The notes: a model not told the origin generated them from the sequence alone. A stretch of 64,000 bases of DNA from Clostridium acetobutylicum ATCC 824 (GCF_000008765.1 NC_003030.1:3258001-3322000), one strand, 5' to 3'; positions 1-10,346 are shown, counted from the first letter of the stretch. A program made the numbers and translations.

Positions 1-80
1 ACTCCAACAATTATAAAACAACCATCTTTATCTCTTCCGGCTTTTGAATAAACTACCTTACCAAGATAATTTTCATTCAT
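1..80 (-). CDS. KOW-domain RNA-binding protein, N-terminus only
   Basis: Reading the minus strand from an ATG at 80 gives about 26 residues beginning MNENYLGKVVYSKAGRDKDG, then the window ends. An AGGTG ribosome site sits a few bases upstream. The GKVVYSKAGRDKDG stretch matches the start of the small KOW/L14e-like proteins that follow map in Clostridium and Bacillus ribosomal operons. It starts 12 bp after the map stop codon, so it is probably co-transcribed. The identity comes from recall of the family and gene order; the rest of the gene is outside the window. Confidence 0.7.
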   Translation of the reverse strand, partial: MNENYLGKVVYSKAGRDKDGCFIIVG

Positions 81-92
81 ATATTCACCTCG

Positions 93-845
93 TTATTCAC
101 ACAAAGTCAGTATTTCAGGTCCGTTATCCAATATAGCAACTGTATTTTCATAATGAGCAGCTAAACTACCATCTTGAGTTACTACAGTCCAATCGTTACT
201 CTGTGTTTTCACCATATAAGTTCCAACATCAACCATTGGCTCAATTGCCAACACCATTCCGTGAACAAGTTTTGGTCCTCTACCTGGTCTACCGTAATTC
301 GGCACCTCTGGATCTTCGTGCATTTCTTTTCCTATTCCATGACCAACATAATCTCTAACTACACCGTATCCAAAACTTTCTACATACTCCTGAATAGAGT
401 GTGATATATCTGTAAGTCTATTTCCGATAACAGCCTTTTCTACGCCCTTAAAAAAGCTCTCTTTAGTCACTTTAATAAGCTTTGCAGCTTCCTCTGATAT
501 CTCTCCAATAGCAAAAGTCCTAGCAGCATCCCCTTGGTATCCGTTTAAAATAGCACCACAATCTACACTTATAATATCACCTTCATGTAGAACCCTATGC
601 TTAGATGGTATACCATGAATAACTTCTTCATTTATTGATGTACATATTGATGCTGGAAAACCACCATATCCTTTAAATGAAGGAATTGCATTGTATTTCT
701 TAATAAAATCTTCAGCTAATCTATCTAAATCTGCAGTTGTTACACCTGGCTTTGCAGCCTTTTCAAGCATGTTGAGTGTTTCCCCAACTATTTTTCCAGC
801 TTGCCTCATATACTCAATTTCAGTGTCGTTTTTAATTATAATCAT
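93..845 (-). CDS. map: methionine aminopeptidase, type I
   Basis: Removes the initiator methionine from nascent proteins in the cytoplasm. The 250-residue length fits type Ia enzymes without an N-terminal extension. All five metal ligands can be placed: D95 and D106 in the VDCGAILNGYQGDAART stretch, H169 in YVGHGIGKEMHE, E202 in AIEPMV and E233 in HYENTVAI. The ATG follows a GGAGAG site and lies directly next to the adk stop codon, so the two are translationally coupled. It is the usual gene after adk in the spc operon. Confidence 0.97.
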   Translation of the reverse strand: MIIIKNDTEIEYMRQAGKIVGETLNMLEKAAKPGVTTADLDRLAEDFIKKYNAIPSFKGYGGFPASICTSINEEVIHGIPSKHRVLHEGDIISVDCGAILNGYQGDAARTFAIGEISEEAAKLIKVTKESFFKGVEKAVIGNRLTDISHSIQEYVESFGYGVVRDYVGHGIGKEMHEDPEVPNYGRPGRGPKLVHGMVLAIEPMVDVGTYMVKTQSNDWTVVTQDGSLAAHYENTVAILDNGPEILTLCE

Positions 846-1493
846 CTATATCTCTCCTAAGACATTTCTTATATCCTCAAAAACTTTATCTATATCCTGA
901 GTACCATCAACTGATTTAAGAACTGCTTCATTTCTATAATATACTACAAGTGGCTCAGTCTGTCTATCATAAACATCTAATCTCTCTTTAACTGTATCCT
1001 CTGAATCATCTTTTCTTTGAACCACAGGACTACCACAGAGATCACATATACCTTCCACTTTAGTAGGATTATATTCAATGTGATAACTAGCTCCACATTT
1101 ACTACAAACTCTTCTTCCTGTCATTCTGTTAAATATTTTTTCTCTTGGAACGTCTATTAACAATGCACAATCAATTTTTTCTTTTCTGCCTACAAGAAAT
1201 TTATCAAGGGCTTCTGCTTGATTTACTGTTCTTGGAAAGCCATCTAGTAAAAATCCACTTTTGCAATCATCTTTAGATATTCTATCCTTAACTATATCTA
1301 TAGTTAATTCATCTGGAACTAGAAGACCTTTATCCATATATCCTTTAGCCTTCATTCCAAGTTCTGTTTTTCCACTTATATTAGCTCTAAATATATCACC
1401 TGTTGATATGTGAGGAATAGAGAATTCACTGCTTATTAACTTTGCCTGAGTTCCTTTTCCTGCACCTGGAGGACCTAATAAAATTATTTTCAT
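846..1493 (-). CDS. adk: adenylate kinase, zinc-LID type
   Basis: Interconverts ATP plus AMP and two ADP. The P-loop [10 protein letters not shown] is at residues 7-16 and the substrate motif DGFPRT is near 84-89. The LID carries C130-x2-C133 and C150-x2-C153, the structural zinc site found in Gram-positive adenylate kinases. The 215-residue length is normal for the long form. It lies between secY and map, with 21 bp to secY and none to map, in the standard secY-adk-map order. Confidence 0.97.
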   Translation of the reverse strand: MKIILLGPPGAGKGTQAKLISSEFSIPHISTGDIFRANISGKTELGMKAKGYMDKGLLVPDELTIDIVKDRISKDDCKSGFLLDGFPRTVNQAEALDKFLVGRKEKIDCALLIDVPREKIFNRMTGRRVCSKCGASYHIEYNPTKVEGICDLCGSPVVQRKDDSEDTVKERLDVYDRQTEPLVVYYRNEAVLKSVDGTQDIDKVFEDIRNVLGEI

Positions 1494-1514
1494 CTAATCA
1501 TCCCAATCTACATA

Positions 1515-2798
1515 TTATTCATTTAAAAATCCATGATAATGTCTCATAGTCAATTGTGACTGCATGATCCTTAGATTTTCTAGTGCAACTCCTACTACAA
1601 TCAATAATCCAGTACTTGCAAAATGTATGCCTTGAAATGAACCGTTGGCTTCAACTATCATAGGTGCTATAGCTATAACGGAAGCAAATAATCCACCTAA
1701 AATTGACACTTTATCAAGCACTCTTTCTATAAATCTAGTTGTAGGTTCACCTGGTCTTATTCCTGGAATAAAACCTGAAGATTTATGGATGTTTTCAGAC
1801 ATTTCTTCTGGCTTAAATGTTATTTGAGTATAAAACCATGTAAAGAACAATATTAATACAAGGTACAATAACATATAAGGTATTGTATTTTGCTTAAATG
1901 GACTATACTCGCTTCCAGTTAAAAATTTAGTAATTTTTGCTGTAGGCCAAAATTGAGAAATTGTTGTAGGAAACATCATAACTGATATAGCAAATATTAT
2001 AGCTATAATACATGATGCATTCATATTAATAGGAATATGAGAAGATTGCTTTCTTGCAACTTTTCCTCCAACTGCCTTTCCAGCATACTGTACGGGTATC
2101 CTTCTTTCTGCCAAGCTTGCTATAACAACTCCTACAAATAATACGCAAGCTATAACAGCAACTACAACAATTTCAACTATATTCACAGTATCAGCCGATT
2201 GTAACTTAACTATATTATAAATAGTAGATGGAAATCTAGATATAATATTTACAAATATTATAAGTGATGCACCATTTCCTATTCCTTTGTCAGTTATCTG
2301 ATCGCCTAACCACATTAAGAATGTTGAAGCGGCTGTAAGTGTTAATATTATTAAGAACACACTTAACTTAGAATTAGTTTGCATTGCTCCAGCACTTCTT
2401 ATTACTGCATAAAATGTAAGTGATTGAAGTGCAGCCAAAGGAACCGAAATATACCTTGTGATTTTCTGTATCTTCTTTCTTCCTTCTTCACCTTCCTTTG
2501 AAAGTTGTTCAAGTGAAGGTATAGCTACTGTCAATAACTGCATTATAATAGATGCATTAATATATGGAATAACACCCATTGCAAATATACTAAATTGACT
2601 AAAAGCTCCTCCTGTCATCATATTATAAAGTCCGAAAAGAGAGCCTGATTGGTTTGTTAAATTCAATATTTTTGATGTGTCTACTCCAGAAACGGGAATA
2701 TAATTTCCCATTCTGAAAATTAGAACCATCGCAATTGTAAATAACATTCTTTTTCTTAATTCTGGAACTTTCCAAGCATTACGTAAGGTTGATAACAT
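1515..2798 (-). CDS. secY: preprotein translocase channel subunit SecY
   Basis: Central pore of the Sec translocon, a ten-helix inner membrane protein. Its 427 residues start MLSTLRNAWKVPELRKRMLF and show the expected alternation of hydrophobic helices and basic cytoplasmic loops. The IPVSGVDT plug-side region, the loop rich in charged residues after LEQLSKEGEEGRKK, and the C-terminal MRHYHGFLNE are typical. The ATG directly follows the rplO stop codon, so synthesis is coupled to the ribosomal operon. Its partner secE lies about 26 kb away in this same window. Confidence 0.97.
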   Translation of the reverse strand: MLSTLRNAWKVPELRKRMLFTIAMVLIFRMGNYIPVSGVDTSKILNLTNQSGSLFGLYNMMTGGAFSQFSIFAMGVIPYINASIIMQLLTVAIPSLEQLSKEGEEGRKKIQKITRYISVPLAALQSLTFYAVIRSAGAMQTNSKLSVFLIILTLTAASTFLMWLGDQITDKGIGNGASLIIFVNIISRFPSTIYNIVKLQSADTVNIVEIVVVAVIACVLFVGVVIASLAERRIPVQYAGKAVGGKVARKQSSHIPINMNASCIIAIIFAISVMMFPTTISQFWPTAKITKFLTGSEYSPFKQNTIPYMLLYLVLILFFTWFYTQITFKPEEMSENIHKSSGFIPGIRPGEPTTRFIERVLDKVSILGGLFASVIAIAPMIVEANGSFQGIHFASTGLLIVVGVALENLRIMQSQLTMRHYHGFLNE

Positions 2799-3239
2799 TT
2801 ATATCACCTCAGCTTTTCCCCCAGCTGCCTCTATTTTTTCAGCTGCTGATTTGGAATATTTATTAACTTTAACTACTAATTTCTTTTTGAGTTCTCCGTT
2901 ACCTAAAATCTTAACTCCATCGTTAACTTTTTTAATTATTCCTTTTTCTATCAGCGCATCAATTGTTACTTCTGTTCCATCTTCAAAAATATTTAATCTA
3001 TCTACGTTTACTGCTGTAATTGTTTTAGCAAATATATTTGTAAATCCTCTTTTAGGTAATCTTCTATATAATGGCATCTGACCACCTTCAAATCCTGGTC
3101 TTACTCCGCCACCACTTCTTGCGTTTTGGCCTTTTTCTCCTTTTCCTGCGTTTCTTCCTAAGCCAGAACCAGTACCTCTTCCAACTCTTTTAGGAGCTTT
3201 TCTTGATCCTGCTGCAGGTTTCAATTCATGAAGTTTCAT
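2799..3239 (-). CDS. rplO: 50S ribosomal protein L15
   Basis: Large-subunit protein that joins late in assembly. It begins [18 protein letters not shown] with a glycine-rich RNA-binding segment ([18 protein letters not shown], about residues 20-37), typical of L15. A longer reading frame starts at a GTG at 3248, but the ATG at 3239 has the correct family start and a GAGGAGGTG site seven bases upstream; the GTG lies inside that site. The resulting 146 residues are the normal length. Confidence 0.96.
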   Translation of the reverse strand: MKLHELKPAAGSRKAPKRVGRGTGSGLGRNAGKGEKGQNARSGGGVRPGFEGGQMPLYRRLPKRGFTNIFAKTITAVNVDRLNIFEDGTEVTIDALIEKGIIKKVNDGVKILGNGELKKKLVVKVNKYSKSAAEKIEAAGGKAEVI

Positions 3240-3262
3240 AATTTGCACCTCCTCGTTTATCT

Positions 3263-3436
3263 TTATTTTACCTCTAAAAGATAATCAACTTTTTTTATCA
3301 TACCTCTAATTTGAGGAGTATCTTCATGCTCTACTGTACGACCTATTTTCTTAAGTCCAAGAGCATTAACTGTAGCTATATGATCTTTTTTTCTTCCAAT
3401 TAAACTCTTTTTTAATGTTATTGAAATTTTAGCCAT
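3263..3436 (-). CDS. rpmD: 50S ribosomal protein L30
   Basis: A 57-residue protein starting [20 protein letters not shown] and ending in a TAA at 3263-3265. It has the compact L30 fold signature, including the [13 protein letters not shown] stretch and the [12 protein letters not shown] helix. A GGAGGAG site precedes the ATG. It sits between rpsE and rplO exactly where L30 belongs in the spc operon, with 12 bp to rpsE. Its small size makes it easy to miss in automatic reading-frame calls. Confidence 0.95.
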   Translation of the reverse strand: MAKISITLKKSLIGRKKDHIATVNALGLKKIGRTVEHEDTPQIRGMIKKVDYLLEVK

Positions 3437-3448
3437 TTCTTACTCCTC

Positions 3449-3946
3449 CTATCCTAAAATTTCTTCAACAGTTTTTCCTCTTAAGGCTGCTATTTGTTCA
3501 ACAGTCCTTAATCTTGATAAACCATTAATTGTTGCGTTAACCATATTTCTTGGGTTATTTGAACCTAATGATTTGGCTCTTACATCATTTAATCCAGCTA
3601 ATTCAAGCACGGCTCTAACTGGACCACCAGCTATAACTCCTGTTCCTTCTGATGCAGGCATTATTAAAACTCTTCCTGTACCAAATTCTCCATATATTTC
3701 ATGAGGAACTGTTGTTCCAACAATTGCAACTTCAACTAAGTTCTTTTTAGCATCTTCTATGCCTTTTCTTATAGCTTCTGGTATTTCAGCTGATTTTCCA
3801 GTACCAACGCCAACGTGGCCATTTTCATCTCCAACAACTACTAATGCAGTGAATCTGAAGTTTCTACCACCTTTAACAACCTTAGCTACTCTGTTTATGA
3901 ATACAACCTTTTCTTTAAGATCTAATGTGCTAGGATCTATTCTCAT
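3449..3946 (-). CDS. rpsE: 30S ribosomal protein S5
   Basis: Small-subunit protein at the mRNA entry and decoding-fidelity region. The N-terminal double-stranded RNA-binding domain (about residues 10-75) includes [22 protein letters not shown] with the conserved glycine-rich loop. The C-terminal S5 domain carries [18 protein letters not shown] and [15 protein letters not shown]. The 165-residue length is normal. It is spaced 24 bp after rplR in standard spc order. Confidence 0.97.
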   Translation of the reverse strand: MRIDPSTLDLKEKVVFINRVAKVVKGGRNFRFTALVVVGDENGHVGVGTGKSAEIPEAIRKGIEDAKKNLVEVAIVGTTVPHEIYGEFGTGRVLIMPASEGTGVIAGGPVRAVLELAGLNDVRAKSLGSNNPRNMVNATINGLSRLRTVEQIAALRGKTVEEILG

Positions 3947-3970
3947 TGATTTCCCTCCTTTTTTCAGATA

Positions 3971-4324
3971 TTAGAACTCTAATCCTGCTTCTCTTGCTGC
4001 TTCAGCAAGTTCTTTGATTCTTCCGTGATATATGTATCCACCTCTATCAAAAACAACCTGCTTTATTCCTTTATCTAAAGCCTTTTTAGCAACGATTCCT
4101 CCTACAAGTTTAGCAGCTTCTTTATTACTTCCAGCCTTAGCTGAGAAATCTTTATCTAAAGTTGATGCTGAAACTAATGTAGTACCGTTCACATCATCAA
4201 TAACCTGTGCATATATATTTTTTTCACTTCTATATACAGCAAGTCTTGGTCTTTCAGGAGTACCAGAAATTTTATTACGTACTCTCAAGTGACGTCTTTT
4301 TCTTGATTGAACCTTGTTTAACAC
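3971..4324 (-). CDS. rplR: 50S ribosomal protein L18
   Basis: Binds 5S rRNA in the central protuberance. The 117 residues show a basic N-terminus ([19 protein letters not shown]) and the 5S-binding core from [18 protein letters not shown] to [18 protein letters not shown]. The start is a GTG at 4324 after an AAGGGAG-type site; a GTG start is common among the ribosomal genes here. It lies 21 bp after rplF. Confidence 0.96.
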
Positions 4325-4345
4325 TATCCTTTCACTCCCTTCTTA

Positions 4346-4885
4346 CTACTTACCAGTTTTGCCTTCCTTACGTCTTATAACTTCATCGCTATATTTAATT
4401 CCTTTACCCTTATATGGTTCAGGTTTTCTAAATGTTCTTATATCAGCTGCTACGGATCCTACTAATTCTTTATTAATTCCTTTTACAACAACTGTATTTG
4501 CATCTGGAATTTCAAAAGTTACTCCTTCAATACTTGCAACTTCTATTGGATGTGAATATCCAAGATTTAATATTAAGCTTTTACCCTTAAGTTGTGCTTT
4601 ATAACCAACACCAACTAATTGTAATGTTTTTGAAAAACCTTCTGTAACACCTATAACCATGTTATTTATTAACGCCCTTGTTAATCCATGAAGTGCTTTG
4701 TGATTTTTGCTATCACTAGGTCTTGTAACCACAACTTTATTATCTTCAACTGCAATTTTCATATCTTTATGCATAGCCTTTTCTAATTGACCCTTTGTGC
4801 CCTTTACAGTAACAACGTTGTCTGGTGTTACTGTAACTGTTACACCACTAGGTATCTCAACTGGCTGTTTACCTACTCTCGACAT
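4346..4885 (-). CDS. rplF: 50S ribosomal protein L6
   Basis: Large-subunit protein near the sarcin-ricin loop and factor-binding site. The 179 residues begin [19 protein letters not shown] and contain the two repeated L6 domains. The C-terminal signature [25 protein letters not shown] is the classic L6 end. An AGGAGGTG site precedes the ATG. It lies between rpsH and rplR, 26 bp after rpsH. Confidence 0.97.
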   Translation of the reverse strand: MSRVGKQPVEIPSGVTVTVTPDNVVTVKGTKGQLEKAMHKDMKIAVEDNKVVVTRPSDSKNHKALHGLTRALINNMVIGVTEGFSKTLQLVGVGYKAQLKGKSLILNLGYSHPIEVASIEGVTFEIPDANTVVVKGINKELVGSVAADIRTFRKPEPYKGKGIKYSDEVIRRKEGKTGK

Positions 4886-4911
4886 TTAAAAATACACCTC
4901 CTGTTTCCTTA

Positions 4912-5310
4912 CTACCAAACGTAGCAAAGTACTTCGCCGCCTAATCCTAATTTCCTAGCTTCTTTATCAGTAACTATTCCTTTAGATGTGGATATAATTG
5001 CTATTCCAAGTCCGTTTAATACTTTAGGAATTTCTTCCTTTCTGCAATAAACTCTTAATCCTGGTTTTGATATTCTCTTTAAACCAGTAACTATTCTTTC
5101 TTTTCCTTTTCCATATTTCATGGATAATCTTAACATTGGTACAACTCCGTCATTGTACTCCTCTATATCTTTTAAGTAACCTTCCTGAAGCAATATGTTT
5201 GCCATTGCCTTCTTAATTTTTGAAGAAGGTAGCTCAACTACTCCATGTCTAACAACATTAGCATTTCTTATACGAGTTAGTAAATCTGCTATTGGATCTG
5301 TCATAACCAT
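4912..5310 (-). CDS. rpsH: 30S ribosomal protein S8
   Basis: Binds helix 21 of 16S rRNA and is a central assembly protein. The 132 residues start [18 protein letters not shown], the family start, and end with the conserved [26 protein letters not shown], whose residues contact rRNA. In E. coli S8 represses its own operon by binding the rplE region; no matching site was searched for here. It follows rpsN with a 31-bp gap. Confidence 0.97.
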   Translation of the reverse strand: MVMTDPIADLLTRIRNANVVRHGVVELPSSKIKKAMANILLQEGYLKDIEEYNDGVVPMLRLSMKYGKGKERIVTGLKRISKPGLRVYCRKEEIPKVLNGLGIAIISTSKGIVTDKEARKLGLGGEVLCYVW

Positions 5311-5341
5311 ATTTTGTGCCTCCTTTCAATCAATAATTCAA

Positions 5342-5527
5342 CTACCAGCTTGCTTTTCTGCATCCAGGTATTTCACCTTTATATGCAAGTTCTCTAAAAC
5401 AAATACGGCAAATTCCATATTTTTTTAGCACACTATGTGGTCTTCCGCATATTTTGCATCTTGTATAAGCTCTTGTTGAATACTTAGGTTCTTTTTTCCA
5501 CTTTTCTATCAAAGCTTTACGTGCCAT
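5342..5527 (-). CDS. rpsN: 30S ribosomal protein S14, zinc-binding type Z
   Basis: A 61-residue S14 of the short, zinc-dependent class. The metal site is C-x2-C-x12-C-x2-C, read from [20 protein letters not shown]. It starts [20 protein letters not shown] and ends [11 protein letters not shown]. Zinc-type S14 is the normal housekeeping form in Clostridia; a longer zinc-free paralogue, if present, lies elsewhere. It sits in the usual place between rplE and rpsH. Confidence 0.97.
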   Translation of the reverse strand: MARKALIEKWKKEPKYSTRAYTRCKICGRPHSVLKKYGICRICFRELAYKGEIPGCRKASW

Positions 5528-5542
5528 ATTTTTCCCTCCTTA

Positions 5543-6085
5543 TTATTGAGCAAATGGCATACCAAGGAATCTTAACAATTCTCTTGCTTCTTCATCTGTC
5601 TTCGCGTTTGTAACAAAGATTACATCCATACCTCTAACTTTATCTATCTTATCATACTCTACTTCTGGGAATATTAATTGCTCTTTTATTCCTAATGCGT
5701 AGTTTCCTCTTCCATCAAAAGATTTACTTGATACTCCTCTGAAATCTCTAACTCTAGGTAAAGCTACATTCATTAATTTGTCTGCAAATTCAAACATTTT
5801 ATTCTTTCTTAATGTAACCTTGCAACCTATAGGCATATTCTCTCTTATTTTAAAATTAGCTACTGATTTTTTTGCTCTTGTTAATATAGGCTTTTGACCT
5901 GAAATTAATTGCATATCAGCAACAGCTGATTCTAAAACTTTCTGATTTTCCTTAGCTTCTCCAACGCCCATGTTTATAACAATCTTTTCAAGCTTTGGAA
6001 CTTCCATTATATTTTTATATTGAAATTTTTCCATTAAAGCTGGAATAACTTCTTTTTCGTATTTTTCTTTAAGTCTTGGAACCAT
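5543..6085 (-). CDS. rplE: 50S ribosomal protein L5
   Basis: Binds 5S rRNA and contacts the P-site tRNA and subunit bridge B1b. The 180 residues include the N-terminal [20 protein letters not shown], the [20 protein letters not shown] segment and the C-terminal [21 protein letters not shown], all characteristic. An AAAGGAGG site lies upstream. It is placed between rplX and rpsN, 22 bp after rplX. Confidence 0.97.
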   Translation of the reverse strand: MVPRLKEKYEKEVIPALMEKFQYKNIMEVPKLEKIVINMGVGEAKENQKVLESAVADMQLISGQKPILTRAKKSVANFKIRENMPIGCKVTLRKNKMFEFADKLMNVALPRVRDFRGVSSKSFDGRGNYALGIKEQLIFPEVEYDKIDKVRGMDVIFVTNAKTDEEARELLRFLGMPFAQ

Positions 6086-6107
6086 TAAGTGTACCTCCTT
6101 TCAGAAT

Positions 6108-6428
6108 TTAAAATGTTTCTCCACACTTTTTGCATACTCTAACTTTTGTTCCGTCATCAAGTACTTTTTTACTTATTCTTGTAGCAGTCTTGCACTTTGT
6201 GCAGTATAACATTACTTTTGCACTATTTATTGGAGCTTCTTTTTTAATTAAGCCGCCCTGCATATTCTCTTTGTTAGCTTTTTGATGTTTAACTACTACG
6301 TTAACATCTTTAATTAAAACAGTTCCCTTTTTAGGATTAACTGCTAATACTTCTCCAATTTTTCCTCTATCTTTACCAGATATAACAACAACCGAATCCT
6401 GTTTTCTCACATGAATTTTATTTGCCAT
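6108..6428 (-). CDS. rplX: 50S ribosomal protein L24
   Basis: Assembly initiator protein near the exit tunnel. The N-terminal KOW motif (KQDSVVVISGKDRGKIGEVL) is followed by the NVVVKHQKANKENMQGG segment. The C-terminus carries two CxxC pairs (YCTKCKTATR and VRVCKKCGETF), a zinc-ribbon-like extension common in Firmicute L24. A longer reading starts at a GTG at 6437, but that GTG is part of the GGAGGTGG ribosome site, so the ATG at 6428 (106 residues) is the start. Confidence 0.95.
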   Translation of the reverse strand: MANKIHVRKQDSVVVISGKDRGKIGEVLAVNPKKGTVLIKDVNVVVKHQKANKENMQGGLIKKEAPINSAKVMLYCTKCKTATRISKKVLDDGTKVRVCKKCGETF

Positions 6429-6444
6429 TAAAGCCACCTCCCTA

Positions 6445-6813
6445 TTATAGAACTTCAGGTGCTAATGATAATATTTTGTTAAAATCTTTATCTCTTAACT
6501 CCCTGGCAACCGGTCCAAAAATACGAGTTCCTCTTGGCTGTTTATCGTCTTTTATTAAAACTGCTGCATTCTCGTCAAATTTTATATATGAACCGTCAGC
6601 TCTTCTTAAACCCTTTGCGGATCTTACTACAACTGCCTTAACAACTTCACCCTTTTTAACAACACCACCTGGTGTTGCACTTTTAACGCTAGCAACTATT
6701 ATATCACCAATGTTTCCCCATTTTCTCTTGGAACCACCTAATACTCTAACACACATTATTTCCTTAGCTCCAGAATTATCTGCAACCTTTAACATTGTTT
6801 GTGCTTGTATCAT
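6445..6813 (-). CDS. rplN: 50S ribosomal protein L14
   Basis: Large-subunit interface protein contacting 16S rRNA. The 122 residues begin [20 protein letters not shown], contain the conserved five-stranded barrel, and end [18 protein letters not shown]. The length and sequence are textbook L14. It follows rpsQ by 25 bp and precedes rplX by 16 bp. Confidence 0.97.
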
Positions 6814-6838
6814 CTAAATATCCTCCTTTCTGGACAAA

Positions 6839-7093
6839 TTATTTAGCCTTTTCAACTATTTCTACAAGTCTCCATCTTTTATCTTTAGACAATGGCCTTG
6901 TTTCCATTATTTGTACTCTATCATTAAGTTTAGCTTCATTTTTCTCATCATGAGCTTTAAATTTAGTTGTCTTATTTACAGTTTTTCCGTATAAAGGATG
7001 ACGAACTTTTGTCTCTACTGCAACAACTATTGTTTTATCCATTTTATCGGATACAACTCTACCAATTCTTGTCTTTCTGTTTCCTCTTTCCAA
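6839..7093 (-). CDS. rpsQ: 30S ribosomal protein S17
   Basis: Primary 16S rRNA-binding protein with an OB fold. The 84 residues start [21 protein letters not shown] and include the conserved [21 protein letters not shown] and [18 protein letters not shown] stretches. An AAAGGAGGC site lies upstream. It sits between rpmC and rplN. Confidence 0.97.
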   Translation of the reverse strand: MERGNRKTRIGRVVSDKMDKTIVVAVETKVRHPLYGKTVNKTTKFKAHDEKNEAKLNDRVQIMETRPLSKDKRWRLVEIVEKAK

Positions 7094-7115
7094 AATATAA
7101 GCCTCCTTTCAACTA

Positions 7116-7319
7116 TTAATCCTCACACGCCTTTAATTCTTCTTCTCTAAGGATGGTTTTAATTTGGGCTATTGATTTTTTAACTTCCTTTATTCTCATA
7201 GGATTTTCTAGCTGACCAGTAGCCAACTGAAATCTCAAAGTAAATAATTCTGTCTTTAAATCATTTAATTGTAAATTTAATTCTTCAGGTGCTTTTTCTC
7301 TTAGTTCTTTAGCCTTCAT
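7116..7319 (-). CDS. rpmC: 50S ribosomal protein L29
   Basis: Small two-helix protein at the tunnel exit, part of the docking site for SRP and trigger factor. The real start is the ATG at 7319 ([18 protein letters not shown]). A longer frame from 7343 would add eight residues that lie inside rplP. The first 11 bases overlap the 3' end of rplP, so L29 is translationally coupled to L16. The 67 residues are the normal length. Confidence 0.95.
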   Translation of the reverse strand: MKAKELREKAPEELNLQLNDLKTELFTLRFQLATGQLENPMRIKEVKKSIAQIKTILREEELKACED

Positions 7320-7752
7320 TTGCTTCACCACCCATTTCTTCAAAGTCCTTCCTAGTTACGAACTTAGTTTTTATAGGAAGTTTATGTGATGCAAGTCTAA
7401 ATGCTTCTCTTGCTTGCTCTTCGGTAACATCAGACATTTCAAACAATACTCTTCCTGGTTTAACTACTGCTACCCAATATTCTGGAGAACCCTTACCAGA
7501 TCCCATACGGGTTTCAGCTGGTTTTTGAGTTACTGGTTTATCAGGGAAAATCTTTATCCAAAGTTTTCCTCCCCTTTTAACGTATCTATTTATAGCTATT
7601 CTGGCAGCTTCTATTTGGTTACTTGTTATCCAAGCACACTCAGTAGCTTGAATTGCAAAATCACCATATGCGATAAAGTTACCTCTTGTAGCCTTACCTT
7701 TCATTCTACCACGCTGAACCTTACGATGTTTAACTCTTTTAGGCATTAACAT
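7309..7752 (-). CDS. rplP: 50S ribosomal protein L16
   Basis: Large-subunit protein by the A site, needed for tRNA accommodation. The sequence runs [19 protein letters not shown], then EPAWIT-like [25 protein letters not shown], then [19 protein letters not shown]. Two ATGs are possible; the one at 7752 (MLMPKR) is eight bases from the GGAGG site and is preferred over the internal one at 7746. The 3' end overlaps rpmC by 11 bases. Confidence 0.96.
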   Translation of the reverse strand: MLMPKRVKHRKVQRGRMKGKATRGNFIAYGDFAIQATECAWITSNQIEAARIAINRYVKRGGKLWIKIFPDKPVTQKPAETRMGSGKGSPEYWVAVVKPGRVLFEMSDVTEEQAREAFRLASHKLPIKTKFVTRKDFEEMGGEANEG

Positions 7753-7769
7753 AACGTATTCCTCCTCCC

Positions 7770-8438
7770 TTATGCGTTAGCTTCTTCCTTTTTTTCAATT
7801 TTTTTAGTGGGAAGAATTTCACCATTATAAACCCATACTTTTACTCCTATTTTTCCATAAGTAGTATCGGCTTCTGCAAATCCATAATCAATATCAGCTC
7901 TTAATGTTTGAAGTGGAATTGTACCTTCATGATACTGTTCAGTTCTTGCTATTTCAGCTCCAGCAAGTCTTCCAGCACAAGCAGTTTTGACTCCTTTAGC
8001 TCCTGTTCTCATAGCTCGCTGTATTGTTTGTTTCATAGCTCTTCTGAAAGATATTCTTCTTTCAAGTTGTTGTGCTATATTTTCAGCCATAAGCTGTGCA
8101 TTTGCATCACTATTTTTAACTTCTACTATGTTGATAAGAACATTTTCTTTGTCAACAAAATTAACTAAATCTTTCTTTAAAGCTTCTATTCCTTGACCAC
8201 CTTTACCTATAACCATTCCAGGTTTAGCAGTGTGTATATTAAGCTTAACTCTTTTTGCTGCTCTTTCTATTTCAATTCTAGAAACTCCAGCACTTGAAAG
8301 TTTATTTTTAACAAATTTTCTTATCTTGTTATCCTGTACTAGATATGACGAAAAGTTTTTACTATTTGCATACCATTTTGCGTTCCACTCTTTAATAACG
8401 CCGACTCTTAAACCGTGCGGATTAACTTTCTGACCCAA
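7770..8438 (-). CDS. rpsC: 30S ribosomal protein S3
   Basis: mRNA entry-channel protein with helicase activity together with S4 and S5. The N-terminal KH type II domain holds the GKGG loop in [14 protein letters not shown]. The C-terminal domain includes [20 protein letters not shown] and [22 protein letters not shown]. The start is TTG at 8438, after a GGAGGG site, giving the family start [14 protein letters not shown]. It lies between rplV and rplP. Confidence 0.97.
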   Translation of the reverse strand: MGQKVNPHGLRVGVIKEWNAKWYANSKNFSSYLVQDNKIRKFVKNKLSSAGVSRIEIERAAKRVKLNIHTAKPGMVIGKGGQGIEALKKDLVNFVDKENVLINIVEVKNSDANAQLMAENIAQQLERRISFRRAMKQTIQRAMRTGAKGVKTACAGRLAGAEIARTEQYHEGTIPLQTLRADIDYGFAEADTTYGKIGVKVWVYNGEILPTKKIEKKEEANA

Positions 8439-8454
8439 TATATTTCCCTCCTTC

Positions 8455-8790
8455 TTAATCTCTTTCTTTTACAATCACTGTTATGTGACTTGATCTTTTC
8501 TTTATACTGAATGCTCTACCCTGTGCATGAGGTTGAAATCTTTTCAATGTAGGTCCCTGACCTGCATATGCTTCTGAAACATATAATCTGTTTCCATCTA
8601 AATTAAAATTATTTTCAGCATTTGCTACTGCAGATTTTAGCACTTTGTTTATAACAACTGCAGCATCTTTAGGTGTATATTGTAATATAGCAAAAGCTTC
8701 ATTTACATTTTTTCCTCTTATTAAATCAAGAACGATTTTAACTTTCATTGGGGACATTCTAACGTATTTAGCTATAGCTTTAGCCTCCAT
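8455..8790 (-). CDS. rplV: 50S ribosomal protein L22
   Basis: Exit-tunnel protein whose beta hairpin lines the constriction. The 111 residues begin [20 protein letters not shown] with the canonical RMSPxK motif. The hairpin region ([20 protein letters not shown]) shows no insertion or deletion of the kind linked to macrolide resistance, as far as can be judged by eye. It is spaced 22 bp after rpsS. Confidence 0.97.
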   Translation of the reverse strand: MEAKAIAKYVRMSPMKVKIVLDLIRGKNVNEAFAILQYTPKDAAVVINKVLKSAVANAENNFNLDGNRLYVSEAYAGQGPTLKRFQPHAQGRAFSIKKRSSHITVIVKERD

Positions 8791-8812
8791 AAAAACTGCC
8801 TCCTTTCACTTA

Positions 8813-9094
8813 CTACTTAACTGATGTTGTCTTTTCTGTATTTCCGTGACCTCTGAATGTTCTTGTAAGAACAAATTCTCCTAGTTTGTGTCCTACCATA
8901 TCTTCACTTATATAAACAGGAACATGTTTTCTTCCATCATGAACAGCTATAGTATGACCTATCATTTCTGGGAAAATAGTTGAACTTCTGGACCAAGTTT
9001 TTACAACTTTCTTATCTCCAGCCTTATTCATTTCAACTATTTTGTTGAGTAAAGATTCTTTTACAAAAGGTCCCTTTTTTATTGATCTACTCAC
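8813..9094 (-). CDS. rpsS: 30S ribosomal protein S19
   Basis: Head protein of the small subunit, partner of S13. The 93 residues start [18 protein letters not shown] and contain the signature [20 protein letters not shown] and [15 protein letters not shown]. The start is GTG at 9094 with a GGGAGGCC site. A 68-bp gap separates it from rplB, slightly longer than most gaps in this operon, with no obvious structure. Confidence 0.96.
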   Translation of the reverse strand: MSRSIKKGPFVKESLLNKIVEMNKAGDKKVVKTWSRSSTIFPEMIGHTIAVHDGRKHVPVYISEDMVGHKLGEFVLTRTFRGHGNTEKTTSVK

Positions 9095-9162
9095 TTTGTT
9101 GGCCTCCCTTCATAAACCTATATAAATAATAGTAGGAAGAGAACTTAATATTCTCTTCAAAA

Positions 9163-9996
9163 CTACTTATCATTTCTTCTCTTAACAATAAGTTTGTCAG
9201 AATACTTCTTATTTTTTCTAGTCTTGTAACCCAATGCTGGTTTACCCCATGGTGTAACTGGACCTGGACGACCAACTGGTGATTTACCTTCTCCACCACC
9301 GTGTGGATGGTCATTAGGGTTCATGACAGAACCTCTTACTGTAGGTCTTATTCCCATATGTCTCTTTCTTCCAGCCTTACCGATGTTAACAATGTCATGT
9401 GTTAAATTTGATACAGTACCAATTGTAGCTCTGCATTCAATTCTAACATATCTCATTTCTCCACTTGGAAGTCTTAACTGTGCATAGTTTCCTTCTTTAG
9501 CCATAAGCTGTGCTGATGAACCAGCCGCTCTTACTAATTGTGCACCCTTTCCTGCTGCTAATTCTACATTATGAATTACTGTACCAACAGGTATATTTTT
9601 TATTGGAAGTGCATTACCAATTTTTATATCTGCATCTGGACCTGATACAACAGTATCCCCAACTGATAATTTAGTAGGAGCAATTATGTATCTCTTTTCT
9701 CCGTCAGCATATACTACTAAAGCTATATAAGCTGATCTATTTGGATCATACTCTATTGTAGTAACCTTAGCTGGAACTCCATCTTTATTTCTTTTGAAAT
9801 CTATTAACCTGTACTTGTTTCTGTTTCCGCCACCTCTATGACGAACTGTTATCTTACCATTATTATTTCTTCCTGCTTTGTTATTTAAAGAAACTAACAG
9901 TGATTTTTCCGGTACATCAGTAGTTATTTCTTCAAATGTAGATACTGTCATCTGTCTTCTTGCAGGAGAAGTAGGCTTAAAGCCTCTAACTGCCAT
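9163..9996 (-). CDS. rplB: 50S ribosomal protein L2
   Basis: One of the most conserved large-subunit proteins, next to the peptidyl transferase centre and subunit bridge B7b. The 277 residues include the OB-fold domain, the SH3-like domain, and the C-terminal loop [20 protein letters not shown] that carries the essential histidine. The start is [20 protein letters not shown]. It is spaced 53 bp after rplW. Confidence 0.98.
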   Translation of the reverse strand: MAVRGFKPTSPARRQMTVSTFEEITTDVPEKSLLVSLNNKAGRNNNGKITVRHRGGGNRNKYRLIDFKRNKDGVPAKVTTIEYDPNRSAYIALVVYADGEKRYIIAPTKLSVGDTVVSGPDADIKIGNALPIKNIPVGTVIHNVELAAGKGAQLVRAAGSSAQLMAKEGNYAQLRLPSGEMRYVRIECRATIGTVSNLTHDIVNIGKAGRKRHMGIRPTVRGSVMNPNDHPHGGGEGKSPVGRPGPVTPWGKPALGYKTRKNKKYSDKLIVKRRNDK

Positions 9997-10049
9997 TTAT
10001 ATTCCTCCTTTTTTTCAGCTTTTCTGGCATTATACCAATAACTGCTTTT

Positions 10050-10346
10050 TTATTGCATTCCTTCAAAGAACTCGATTGCTTTGCTATCTTCAGTTAATTT
10101 AACTATAGCTTTTTTGTAATCCGCTCTTTTACCAACATGCACTCCAACTCTCTTTGTTTTTCCGAGTATGTTTGAAGTATTTACCTTCTCAACTTTCACT
10201 CCAAAAACTTCTTCGATTGCTTTTTTAATTTGTACTTTGTTTGCATGTGGATCTACTATAAAGGTGTATTTTTTATCTGCCATTTCAGCCATACTTTTTT
10301 CAGTTATAACAGGTTTTCTAATTATATCATGGCTATTTGTATACAT
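10050..10346 (-). CDS. rplW: 50S ribosomal protein L23
   Basis: Tunnel-exit protein and docking site for trigger factor and SRP. The 98 residues start [20 protein letters not shown], with the conserved KPVITEKS motif, and end in a helix-strand segment typical of L23. The first base of its ATG overlaps the last base of the rplD stop codon, so translation is coupled. Confidence 0.96.
   Translation of the reverse strand: MYTNSHDIIRKPVITEKSMAEMADKKYTFIVDPHANKVQIKKAIEEVFGVKVEKVNTSNILGKTKRVGVHVGKRADYKKAIVKLTEDSKAIEFFEGMQ

Noticed and set aside
9087-9314. Open frame spanning the rplB end and the rpsS-rplB gap
   Set aside because: It is out of frame with rplB, whose conserved C-terminus covers most of it, and it has no family likeness.
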